A DNA stretch of 22,151 nt. Origin: Actinomycetes bacterium. GTDB lineage: Bacteria; Actinomycetota; Actinomycetes; Actinomycetales; Microbacteriaceae. The stretch spans positions 1 through 22,151 of the forward strand of contig JAEYUT010000195.1 of assembly GCA_023432305.1 (NCBI GenBank), in the 5' to 3' direction. Below the pieces are notes generated by a model. It worked only from the letters and a program-made list of their open reading frames with translations. It did no database searches and was not told where the DNA came from. Positions 7,229-13,998 of this stretch are shown in pieces. A program made the position numbers and the translations under genes. Within the stretch, counting starts at the first letter, position 1; every line of letters begins with the position of its first letter.

Positions 7229-7969
7229 TCACAGGTGCGCGTCGGCGTACACGGTGAGGGCGTCGCGCACGAAGCGCGCGCCCGAGACGCCGCCGTAGTT
7301 GGCCGCGAAGCGCTCATCGGCGACGTACATCTCGGCGAGTCCGAGGACGTACCCCCTCGAGGCCCCCGGCGTTCCCGGGATGCCGGCGAGCCACGCGACG
7401 TGGCGCCGCGCGAGCTGCTGGGCCCCGGCGGATTCCGGCGCGATTCCGGATGCCGCTGCAGCGACCCAGTCGGCGGCGAGCTCGGCGGCGGCCTGCCACC
7501 CGGTCTTCTCGTCGCGGCTCGTGCCGCGCCACCAGGCATCCGAGGCCGCGTATGCCTCGGCGCCCCAGCGCTCCTCGACCTCGCGGCGATGCTGCGTGTG
7601 GTCGAATCCGTCGAACATGCTCTCTGCCATGGGCTGTTCACGTCCTTCCAGTGCGGTGATGGTCGCCTCGACGCTCGCGAGCTGGCGGGCGAGCCGCTCT
7701 CTCTCGAGCTGCAGAAGCTCCCGATGGGTGCGGAGGGCGCGGATGTCGTCGGTCGCGCCATCGAGCACGTCGCGGATGGCGGCGAGCCCGAGGCCGAGCT
7801 CGCGCAGCAGCAGCACGCGCTGCAGGCGCAGGAGCGCCTCGGCGTCGTAGCGGCGGATGCCGCCTGCCCCGACGCTGCTCGGGCGCACGAGTCCGATCTC
7901 GTCGTAGTGCCGCAGGGTGCGGCTGCTGATGCCCGTGAGCCGGACGACCTCGCTGATGCTGTGCTCCAT
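7229..7969 (-). CDS. tipA: MerR-family regulator with TipAS ligand-binding domain
   Basis: Transcription activator of 246 residues. Residues 1-70 are a MerR winged helix-turn-helix (SISEVVRLTGISSRTLRHYD, then the GGIRRYD wing). A dimerising coiled coil spans about 75-112. The rest (from MFDGFDHTQHRREVEERWG at about 118) matches the TipAS domain, which in Streptomyces TipA binds thiopeptide antibiotics and related drugs; its natural ligand here is not deducible. The ATG at 7969 is chosen over an upstream start at 8125 because it begins the helix-turn-helix correctly and has GGAGGAG just before it. A MerR-type promoter with a 19-base spacer and a perfect palindrome lies directly upstream, implying autoregulation. 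The gene is divergent from the DUF4097/PadR operon. The symbol is a family label only. Confidence 0.88.
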   Translation of the reverse strand: MEHSISEVVRLTGISSRTLRHYDEIGLVRPSSVGAGGIRRYDAEALLRLQRVLLLRELGLGLAAIRDVLDGATDDIRALRTHRELLQLERERLARQLASVEATITALEGREQPMAESMFDGFDHTQHRREVEERWGAEAYAASDAWWRGTSRDEKTGWQAAAELAADWVAAAASGIAPESAGAQQLARRHVAWLAGIPGTPGASRGYVLGLAEMYVADERFAANYGGVSGARFVRDALTVYADAHL

Positions 7970-7991
7970 CCGCTCCTCCTCTCGTCCGCCC

Positions 7992-8022
7992 ACGCTATGC
8001 GTTGACGCTGCGTCAACCGCAA
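7992..8022 (-). promoter_or_regulatory. MerR-type promoter and operator of the TipA-like gene
   Basis: Read on the minus strand, TTGCGG (-35, 8017-8022) and TAGCGT (-10, 7992-7997) are separated by 19 bases instead of the usual 17. The palindrome GTTGACGCAGCGTCAAC (8001-8017), perfect around its centre, fills the spacer. This is the signature layout of MerR-activated promoters, in which the regulator twists the over-long spacer. It lies 22 bases upstream of the start codon at 7969. Confidence 0.72.
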
Positions 8023-8052
8023 GACGTTCTCGTGCATCGGGGGTTGCGCACC

Positions 8053-8100
8053 CGCTATTCGCGATATATCTTGAGTTTCGCAAACGCGATATAGCGCGAG
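8053..8100 (+). promoter_or_regulatory. Repeated GATATA boxes: likely PadR operator of the DUF4097/PadR operon
   Basis: CGCGATATA occurs at 8060-8068 and again at 8085-8093, with starts 25 bases apart, and an inverted, degenerate CGCTATTCGC is at 8053-8062. TATAGC at 8090-8095 is a plausible -10 box without a good -35. AT-rich GATATATC-type boxes ahead of PadR-controlled operons are what I would expect for an autorepressor; binding is inferred. Confidence 0.5.
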
Positions 8101-8123
8101 TGGGCGCGAAGGGAGGAGCCGTC

Positions 8124-8924
8124 ATGGCTCAGGAGAAATGGCTCGTCGACGGGCCCAAGGTCATCGACCTCGAGAACATCGCGCGCCTGAAGGTGGGACT
8201 CGTCGGCGGACACGTCGACATCGTCGCCCACGACGAGCCCGGCGTGCGCGTCGAGGTGCACTCGGTCGCCGGGCGCGACCTGCTCATCCAGCTCGACGGC
8301 GACCGTCTCGAGATCGACCACCCCCAGCTGCGCTGGGACAACTGGATCGACGCCTTCAAGAACTTCGGCAGCACCATCAAGGCGGAGGTCAGCGTGCTCG
8401 TCCCGCGCGACGTCGCCCTCACCCTCGGCGTCGTCTCGGCAGAAGCGCTCGTCTCGGGCCTCGAAACCGACACCCAGCTCAACACCGTCTCCGGCGACCT
8501 CGTCGCTGACGGCATCTCCGGCAAGCTCACCGTCAACTCCGTGAGCGGCGAGATCACCATCCGCGACCACGCCGGACCCATCGGAATCAACACCGTCTCG
8601 GGTGACGTGATCGCCTCCGGCGCGGTGAGCCGCTTCGACGCAGACGGCGTGACGAGCGAGATCATGCTCGATGCCACCGGCATCCCCGACGCCGTGCGGA
8701 TCAACACGGTCTCCGGCGAGGTCACCCTGCGCTTCGACCCCGACACGCCTGCGAGCTACACCGTTCAGACCGTCGGCGGCAAGCTGCAGCTGGATGCGCA
8801 GAGCATCACCGTCACGAAGGGGCGCTTCACCGGACGCCACGGCGTGCTCGAGCAGCGCTGGACGGACGTGCGCGTCAACACGGTCGGCGGCGACATCAGC
8901 ATCCTCCACGGGGCGCGCGCATGA
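8124..8924 (+). CDS. DUF4097-family beta-repeat protein
   Basis: Protein of 266 residues built from short beta-strand repeats: at least six copies of an N-T/S-V-S/G-G motif (for example LNTVSGDLVA, NSVSGEITI, INTVSGDVIA, INTVSGEVTL, VNTVGGDISI), which predict a beta-solenoid as in DUF4097/DUF4098 proteins. There is no signal peptide or membrane segment, so it is probably cytoplasmic. The molecular role of the family is not established; members are often encoded with PadR or anti-sigma-like regulators and envelope-stress genes. The ATG at 8124 is preceded by GGGAGGAG at 8111-8118. An upstream in-frame start (7917) would cross the divergent promoter and is rejected. The stop overlaps the PadR start by 4 bases (ATGA), so the two are translationally coupled. 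Confidence 0.82.
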   Translation: MAQEKWLVDGPKVIDLENIARLKVGLVGGHVDIVAHDEPGVRVEVHSVAGRDLLIQLDGDRLEIDHPQLRWDNWIDAFKNFGSTIKAEVSVLVPRDVALTLGVVSAEALVSGLETDTQLNTVSGDLVADGISGKLTVNSVSGEITIRDHAGPIGINTVSGDVIASGAVSRFDADGVTSEIMLDATGIPDAVRINTVSGEVTLRFDPDTPASYTVQTVGGKLQLDAQSITVTKGRFTGRHGVLEQRWTDVRVNTVGGDISILHGARA

Positions 8925-9553
8925 CCCCGCCCGTCTTCGCCCACGGGCACCTGAGGCTGTACCTGCTGAGCCTGCTCGCCGAGCGCCCCCAGCACGGCTA
9001 CGAGCTCATCCAGGCGCTCGGCGAGCGCTTCGGGGGCACCTACGTGCCGAGCGCCGGCACCATCTACCCCCGACTCGCGAAGCTGCAGGACGAAAGGCTC
9101 GTCACCAAAGAAGCCGACGGGCGCCGCAGCGTCTACGCCATCACCGACGCCGGTCGCGCCGAGCTGGAGAGCCGCCGCGGCGAGCTCGACGGGATCGAGG
9201 TCGGCGTCACCGACTCCGTGCGGCGACTCGCCGACGAGGTGCGCAGCTCCGTCGACGACGCGATGCGCTCGCTCCGGGCCGACCTCGCAGCGGCGGCGCG
9301 CGACTCGCACGGCGCATCCGCCACCGAGCCCACGGAGGCGGCCGAGAGCGACAGCTCCCGCTCCGCATCGCGCCAGCGCTTCCACGAAGCCGACGCGGCA
9401 CTCTCCACCTTCCGCGCCGAGCTGCGCAGCGAGCTTCGCCGCGCGGTGGCGAACGGCGGCCTGCGCGCCGGCACCCTCGAGCTGCTCCTGCGGCGACTCA
9501 CCGAGGTGAACCGCGAGGTCACGGCGAGCGTTCGCGAACGCAGCTCCGACTAA
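8921..9553 (+). CDS. PadR-family transcriptional regulator with extended C-terminus
   Basis: Regulator of 210 residues. Residues about 8-88 are the PadR winged helix (LRLYLLSLLAERPQHGYELI, then SAGTIYPRLAKLQDERLVT and the wing GRRSVYAITDAGRAEL). The remainder is largely helical and charged, with a Ser/Ala/Glu-rich linker near 125-148, and is much longer than in small PadR proteins; it probably forms the dimer or effector part. It starts inside the end of the DUF4097 gene (ATGA overlap), so it is co-translated and likely autoregulates the operon through the GATATA boxes. Its stop overlaps the stop region of the convergent gene by 4 bases. The ligand is unknown. Confidence 0.87.
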   Translation: MTPPVFAHGHLRLYLLSLLAERPQHGYELIQALGERFGGTYVPSAGTIYPRLAKLQDERLVTKEADGRRSVYAITDAGRAELESRRGELDGIEVGVTDSVRRLADEVRSSVDDAMRSLRADLAAAARDSHGASATEPTEAAESDSSRSASRQRFHEADAALSTFRAELRSELRRAVANGGLRAGTLELLLRRLTEVNREVTASVRERSSD

Positions 9554-10188
9554 ACCGCGAACCCGACCGGGATGTGGAGATCCTGCACCCGGTCGCCGAG
9601 GGCCGTGTGGTCGTTGCGCGTGTAGATCGCGCAGCGCTCCACACGGCAGTCGACACTCTCGCCCACGGGGTCCGCCACCTCGAGGTAGGCCGTGAAGGTG
9701 CCCGTCGCGGGGTCGTCGTAGGCGCGGGCGCCGAAGAGAGTCCAGCCGAACTCGTTGTTGATCCAGTTGCTCGGAGCCCACTGGATCTCGTTCTCACCAT
9801 CGGTGGACTCGGTGTCGGGAACACCGCCGAGGCAGGGCCCCGGGCGCTTGGTCGGCTCATCGGGGATTTTGCAGATCGCCACATAGATACCCTGACCGCC
9901 GTCGAACCCGGTGCCGCTCACGACGATGCGCTCGCCCGGCACGAGAGCGGCGGTGTCGACCGTGCCACCCGGCTCCGGCGAGAGCACCGTGATCGCCCGG
10001 GTGCGGCCATCGTCGCCGACAGCGACTGCCGTGGTCGGCCACTCCTCCGCGGCGTCCTGCTGGTTCGACGCCCCGCCGTCCTGGTGCAGCAGGATCGGCA
10101 GGCCGAGAACCGCGGCCGGGATGAGCAGCACAAGCAGGACGGCACCCAGGATCCAGGGCCATCGGCGTCGACGTCGCGCACTCATCAC
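9550..10188 (-). CDS. Membrane-anchored four-cysteine protein of unknown function
   Basis: Protein of 212 residues with a basic N-terminus (MSARRRRRW), one hydrophobic segment at about 12-34, and an extracytoplasmic domain. That domain begins with VVSGTGFDGGQGIYVAICK and ends with DLHIPVGFAV; it looks like an all-beta immunoglobulin-like fold. Four cysteines (106, 119, 181, 186) could form two disulfides outside the cell. I recall similar domains in secreted actinobacterial proteins but cannot name a family. The first start is GTG at 10188 directly followed by ATG at 10185; a TATGAT box 6 bases upstream implies a leaderless message starting at one of them. It lies between the PadR operon and the divergent kimA-like gene and shows no clear functional tie to either. 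Confidence 0.78.
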   Translation of the reverse strand: MMSARRRRRWPWILGAVLLVLLIPAAVLGLPILLHQDGGASNQQDAAEEWPTTAVAVGDDGRTRAITVLSPEPGGTVDTAALVPGERIVVSGTGFDGGQGIYVAICKIPDEPTKRPGPCLGGVPDTESTDGENEIQWAPSNWINNEFGWTLFGARAYDDPATGTFTAYLEVADPVGESVDCRVERCAIYTRNDHTALGDRVQDLHIPVGFAV

Positions 10189-10194
10189 CGAACG

Positions 10195-10200
10195 ATCATA
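10195..10200 (-). promoter_or_regulatory. -10 box of the four-cysteine protein gene (leaderless)
   Basis: TATGAT on the minus strand is a near-consensus -10 box. Six bases separate it from the GTG at 10188, so the transcript should begin at the start codon. The -35 region (TGAGCG at 10219-10224) is poor. Confidence 0.5.
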
Positions 10201-10262
10201 GGAGCGCGCGGCACCCGCCGCTCAGGCCGGAAGTCCCACGAGCAGCCGGCGCCAGCTGCCCC

Positions 10263-10290
10263 TTGACGCCGGGCGTCGTCGGCGTAGAGT
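10263..10290 (+). promoter_or_regulatory. Promoter of the kimA-like operon (leaderless)
   Basis: TTGACG at 10263-10268 (-35) and TAGAGT at 10285-10290 (-10) are 16 bases apart, and the GTG at 10299 begins 8 bases after the -10 box. There is no Shine-Dalgarno sequence, so initiation is leaderless. This also shows that the in-frame TTG at 10263 is promoter, not start codon, and that no long riboswitch leader exists. Confidence 0.65.
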
Positions 10291-10298
10291 TGCCCGCC

Positions 10299-12365
10299 GT
10301 GACTGACGACGTTCAGGTTCCCCCCGACGAGAGTCCGAGATCCCCCAAGCGCTGGCTGATCGGCGAACCGCTTCCCAGTGAGAAGCTCGACGGCCAGCTG
10401 CTTCCGAAGCACCTCGCGCTGCCCATCTTCGCGAGCGACCCGCTGTCATCGGTCGCCTACGCGCCGCAGGAGCTGCTCATGATCCTGCTCATCGGCGGCA
10501 CCGGAATGCTGCTGCTCGGGCCCGGGATCGCCGCGTTCGTGGTGCTGCTGCTGATCGTCGTCGTCGCCTCGTACCGCCAGATCATCCGCGCGTACCCCTC
10601 CGGCGGCGGGGACTACGAGGTCGCCTCGGTCAACCTCGGCCCGCGCGCGGGGGTCGTCGTCGCGGCGGCGCTGCTCGTGGACTACATCCTCACGGTGGCG
10701 GTCTCGGTGGCCTCGGGCGTCGACAACATCATCTCCGCGATCCCGCAGCTGAACCCCTGGCGGGTGGAGCTCGCGGTGGGATTCGTGGTGCTGCTCGCCG
10801 CGATCAACCTGCGCGGTGTGCGCGAGGCGTCCAAGGCCTTCGCGATCCCCACCTACCTGTTCGTCGCCTCGATCGGGCTGCTGGTGGTGACGGCGCTCGT
10901 GCGCACCGCCCTCGGCGATGCCCCCGTGGCCGAGAGCGCCTCGTGGTCCGTGGAGGGTGAGAACCTCACCCAGGCGGCCTTCGTCCTGCTGATCCTCCGC
11001 TCGTTCGCGAGCGGGTGCGCCGCGCTCACCGGCGTGGAGGCGATCTCGAACGGCGTGCCAGCCTTCCGTCGCCCCAAGATCGAGAATGCGCAGAAGACCC
11101 TCGTGGCGATGGGAGCGATCGCGATCGCTCTCTTCTCAGGACTCGTCGCCGTCGCGCTCATCACCCAGGTGCGCTACGCCGAGGACGCGTGCGATCTCAT
11201 CGGCTTCGTCGACTGCGCCACCGCCCCGCAGCGCAGCCTCGTGGCCCAGGTCGCGGCAGCGACGTTCGGCGACGGATCGATGCTGTTCTTCGTCGTGCAG
11301 GCCGCGACCGCCTGCGTGCTGCTGCTCGCCGCCAACACCGCCTTCAACGGGTTCCCGTTGCTGGGCTCCGTGCTCGCGCGCGATGGCCACGCTCCGAAGG
11401 CGCTCGCGACTCGCGGCGACCGGCTCATCTTCTCGAACGGCGTGCTCGCCCTGTCGGCGGTCTCGATCGCGCTGCTCATCGGCACGCAGGCGAACCTGAC
11501 GGTGCTCATCCAGCTCTACATCATCGGCGTGTTCATCTCGTTCAATCTCGGCCAGATCGGGATGGTGGTGCACTGGATCCGGGCGCTCCGCCATGACGGC
11601 ACCGCCCGCGGCGCTGTGTGGCGAGGGCTCGGGATCAACGCGCTCGGGGCGCTCATGACGGCGTCGGTGCTCGTGATCGTGACGGTCACGAAGTTCACCC
11701 ACGGCGCGTGGATCGTGTTCGTGGTGATGGCGGTGCTCATCGCGCTCATGACGGCGATCCGTCGCTACTACCGCGACGTCGATCGGGAGATCGCCGTCGA
11801 TGACACGACCGTCTTCGGATCCAGCGGAGACCACGCGATCGTGCTCGTAGGCCGGCTTTCGAAACCCGCCCTCAAAGCGCTCGACTATGCCATCGCGGCG
11901 CGACACAACTCGCTCGAAGCCGTGCACGTCTCGATCGACGACGACCAGGCCCAGCTGCTGACCCAGCAGTGGTCCGACTACAACATCCGCGTGCCGCTCA
12001 CCGTCATCGCCTCCGCGTACCGCGACATCTCCCTGCCGCTCATCGGCTACATCAAACGCCACCGGGCCGAGCACGGCTCCTCCGTCATCACCGTCTACCT
12101 GCCGGAGTACATCGTGGGGCACTGGTGGGAGAACCTGCTGCACAACCACAAGGCGCGGCGGATCCGCCGCAAGCTCATGCTCGTGCACGGCGTGGTGGTC
12201 GCGCTGGTGCCGTGGCTGCTGGATTCGTCGGATGTGCTGTACGGTCGCAAGTCCCGGCCCCTTCCCGGTCAGGACCGCCGTGGCGAGCCGGTGCGGCCTC
12301 CGCGGCGCGCACCCCATGCACCCGCATCGGGAGAGGCCGACCGCACCACGATGAGACGGAGCTGA
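10299..12365 (+). CDS. kimA: KimA-type potassium:proton symporter (KUP/APC superfamily)
   Basis: Membrane transporter of 688 residues with about 12 helices in residues 35-485, then a soluble C-terminal domain resembling a universal-stress-protein fold (about 500-640) and a disordered basic tail. It matches KimA (YdaO) of Bacillus rather than ordinary amino-acid permeases: ALPIFASDPLSSVAYAPQE near 40-58 and ALTGVEAISNGVPAF near 242-256. Asp47, Tyr54, Asp128, Tyr129, Thr244 and Glu247 line up with the K+/H+-site residues I recall for KimA (Asp36, Tyr43, Asp117, Tyr118, Thr230, Glu233). It should import K+ driven by protons; in Bacillus, c-di-AMP inhibits it. The GTG at 10299 is chosen on promoter geometry. 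It ends a few bases before crcB1, suggesting one operon for ion homeostasis. A generic APC permease is the alternative name. Confidence 0.82.
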   Translation: MTDDVQVPPDESPRSPKRWLIGEPLPSEKLDGQLLPKHLALPIFASDPLSSVAYAPQELLMILLIGGTGMLLLGPGIAAFVVLLLIVVVASYRQIIRAYPSGGGDYEVASVNLGPRAGVVVAAALLVDYILTVAVSVASGVDNIISAIPQLNPWRVELAVGFVVLLAAINLRGVREASKAFAIPTYLFVASIGLLVVTALVRTALGDAPVAESASWSVEGENLTQAAFVLLILRSFASGCAALTGVEAISNGVPAFRRPKIENAQKTLVAMGAIAIALFSGLVAVALITQVRYAEDACDLIGFVDCATAPQRSLVAQVAAATFGDGSMLFFVVQAATACVLLLAANTAFNGFPLLGSVLARDGHAPKALATRGDRLIFSNGVLALSAVSIALLIGTQANLTVLIQLYIIGVFISFNLGQIGMVVHWIRALRHDGTARGAVWRGLGINALGALMTASVLVIVTVTKFTHGAWIVFVVMAVLIALMTAIRRYYRDVDREIAVDDTTVFGSSGDHAIVLVGRLSKPALKALDYAIAARHNSLEAVHVSIDDDQAQLLTQQWSDYNIRVPLTVIASAYRDISLPLIGYIKRHRAEHGSSVITVYLPEYIVGHWWENLLHNHKARRIRRKLMLVHGVVVALVPWLLDSSDVLYGRKSRPLPGQDRRGEPVRPPRRAPHAPASGEADRTTMRRS

Positions 12366-12372
12366 GGTGCCG

Positions 12373-12762
12373 ATGCCGCTGCTGGCTGTGCTCATCGGCG
12401 GGGTGATCGGCACAGGGCTGCGTCTCTGGGTGGATGCGCTCATCCCCCACCCCGACGACGGGTTCGCCTGGTCGATCCTCCTCATCAATGTGGTGGGCGC
12501 GTTCGCTCTCGCTCTGCTGGTGGCGCGGCTGTGGCCCGTCGCGCCCGAGTGGCTGCGCGCCGGACTCGGTGCGGGGGTGCTCGGGTCGTTCACCACGTTC
12601 TCCGCGGTCGCCGTCTCGGTCGTGTCTCTCGCCCGAGCGGATGCCTGGGCGGAGGCGGTCGCGTACCTCGCGCTGACGCTCGTCGCCGGGCTGGGTGCCG
12701 CCTGGGCGGGACTCGCGCTGGGGTCGCGGCGCGCCCCGCGCACCATGGAGCCGACCGAATGA
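12373..12762 (+). CDS. crcB: CrcB/Fluc fluoride channel, first subunit
   Basis: Small four-helix membrane protein of 129 residues that lets fluoride leave the cell. It shows the CrcB pattern: GGVIGTGLRLW at 9-19, pore Asn39 in LINVVGAF, and GSFTTFS at 71-77 with the central sodium-site/Phe-box motif. ATG at 12373 has GAGG at 12364-12367 five bases upstream; a GTG at 12367 with GGAG upstream would add only two residues. It begins 7 bases after the kimA-like stop and overlaps the second crcB gene by 4 bases (ATGA). Paired genes of this type usually make an antiparallel heterodimer. I see no fluoride riboswitch before it. Confidence 0.9.
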   Translation: MPLLAVLIGGVIGTGLRLWVDALIPHPDDGFAWSILLINVVGAFALALLVARLWPVAPEWLRAGLGAGVLGSFTTFSAVAVSVVSLARADAWAEAVAYLALTLVAGLGAAWAGLALGSRRAPRTMEPTE

Positions 12763-13139
12763 GCGCGCTCGTCGTCACGACGGCGCTCCTCGCGGGGGCC
12801 GTGGGCGCCGCGATCCGCTACCTCGCCGCGCGCGCATTCGCCGAGCACCCCACCCGGCTTCCGTGGGCGGTGCTCATCGTCAACGTCGCCGGCTCCGCGC
12901 TCGGGGGCGTGGCGCTCGGTCTCGCCGACGCAGGAATGTGGGGCGATGACGCCCGGCTCATCGTGCTGTCCGGCTTCTGCGGCGGGCTCACGACCTTCTC
13001 GACACTGAGCGTCGAGACGATCCAGCTGGTGCTCGACGGGCGCACGCGCGCAGCCGCCGCCTCCGTCGCGGCGAACGTCGTCGTCGGCATCGGCGCCGCC
13101 GCGCTCGGCTGGGGGCTCGTCGCCGCGCTGGGCGGGTGA
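12759..13139 (+). CDS. crcB: CrcB/Fluc fluoride channel, second subunit
   Basis: Four-helix membrane protein of 126 residues, partner of the preceding gene. Motifs are GAVGAAIRYLAAR at 13-25, pore Asn42 in LIVNVAGSALGG, and GGLTTFSTLSVET at 75-87. The signature is GGLTTFS here against GSFTTFS in the first subunit, so one Phe is Leu; such asymmetry fits a heterodimer in which each chain supplies different pore residues. The ATG overlaps the stop of the first crcB gene (ATGA), so the two are co-translated in equal amounts. Its stop lies one base before the stop of the convergent ABC permease gene, leaving no room for a terminator between them. Confidence 0.9.
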   Translation: MSALVVTTALLAGAVGAAIRYLAARAFAEHPTRLPWAVLIVNVAGSALGGVALGLADAGMWGDDARLIVLSGFCGGLTTFSTLSVETIQLVLDGRTRAAAASVAANVVVGIGAAALGWGLVAALGG

Positions 13140-13140
13140 G

Positions 13141-13998
13141 TCAGCCCTTCTCGGCACCCTCCGCTGTCGACATGATCCGCTTCTGGAAGATGAAGAAGAT
13201 CACCGCCACCGGGATCGACATGAGCACCGCCGCACCCAGCTGCAGGGGGTACTGGTTCCCGCTGCCGAGCTGCCCCGACGTGAGCGAGGCGACACCCGTG
13301 GTGAGCGTGTTGAGGTTCGGATCGTTGCGCGACACCACGAAGTGCGCGAACTCGTTCCAGGAGCCCTGGAAGCTCAGGATGAACAGTGTGATGAGAGCCG
13401 GGACGGCCATCGGCAGCACGATCATCCAGAACGTGCGGAACACCCCCGCGCCGTCGATGCGCGCGGCCTCCTCCACCGACACGGGAATCGACTCGAAGAA
13501 CTGCTTCATGATGAAGATGCCGGCCGCGTCGATCGCGATCGGGATGATCATGCCCGCGTAGGTGTTGTAGAGCCCCAGCTCCTTGAGGATGAGGAAGCGC
13601 GGAATCAGGAGCACCACGTTCGGCACCGCCATCACGGCCACGAGAGCCGCGAACACGACCGCGCGCCCGCGGAACTGCAGGCGCGAGAGCGCGTAGCCGG
13701 CGAGCGAGTCGAAGAACACCCGCGCCGACGTCACGACGATCGTCACGAGGAGCGAGTTGGCTGACCAGTTCAGCAGCGGGACGGAGGTGAAGAGTCGCTC
13801 ATACGCCGCCGTGCTCCATGTCTGAGGGATGAGCGACAGCGGATCCTGTGTGGCCTCGGCGTCGGTCTTGAAGCTGCCCGAGATCGAGATGAGGAACGGG
13901 TAGATGTAGACGATCGCGAGCGCGATGAGCAGAACGTAGCTGAGGGCGAGCCCCACGAGGGGCAACCCGGACCTGCGGCGTCGCGCGCGCGTCGTCAT
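13141..13998 (-). CDS. Carbohydrate ABC transporter permease, MalG-like
   Basis: Inner-membrane permease of 285 residues with six helices. The cytoplasmic EAA loop (EEAARIDGAGVFRTFWMIVLP), where the ATPase docks, is clear, and the N-terminal segment FLISISGSFKTDAEA is typical of MalG/LacG subunits. It pairs with the upstream MalF-like permease, and its ATG overlaps that gene's stop by 4 bases (ATGA), with GGGGAAG as ribosome-binding site. It is the last gene of the lacI-led operon. No ATPase gene follows; carbohydrate importers of this class in actinobacteria often share one MsiK-like ATPase encoded elsewhere. The substrate is inferred to be an oligosaccharide handled by the divergent glycoside hydrolase. 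Confidence 0.92.
   Translation of the reverse strand: MTTRARRRRSGLPLVGLALSYVLLIALAIVYIYPFLISISGSFKTDAEATQDPLSLIPQTWSTAAYERLFTSVPLLNWSANSLLVTIVVTSARVFFDSLAGYALSRLQFRGRAVVFAALVAVMAVPNVVLLIPRFLILKELGLYNTYAGMIIPIAIDAAGIFIMKQFFESIPVSVEEAARIDGAGVFRTFWMIVLPMAVPALITLFILSFQGSWNEFAHFVVSRNDPNLNTLTTGVASLTSGQLGSGNQYPLQLGAAVLMSIPVAVIFFIFQKRIMSTAEGAEKG

Noticed and set aside
7229..8924. Antibiotic biosynthesis cluster suggested by the TipA-like regulator
   Set aside because: No precursor peptide, cyclodehydratase or other biosynthetic gene is nearby; TipAS regulators are widespread without such clusters.
10263..10298. TTG start for the kimA-like protein twelve codons upstream
   Set aside because: The TTG is part of a -35 box (TTGACG) whose -10 box places transcription at the GTG at 10299.
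12240..12372. Fluoride riboswitch before the crcB genes
   Set aside because: The region is coding sequence of the kimA-like gene, and I see no recognisable riboswitch core.
11136..13157. A 673-residue open frame antisense to the kimA-like and crcB genes
   Set aside because: Arg/His/Asp-rich shadow frame covering three clear membrane-protein genes.
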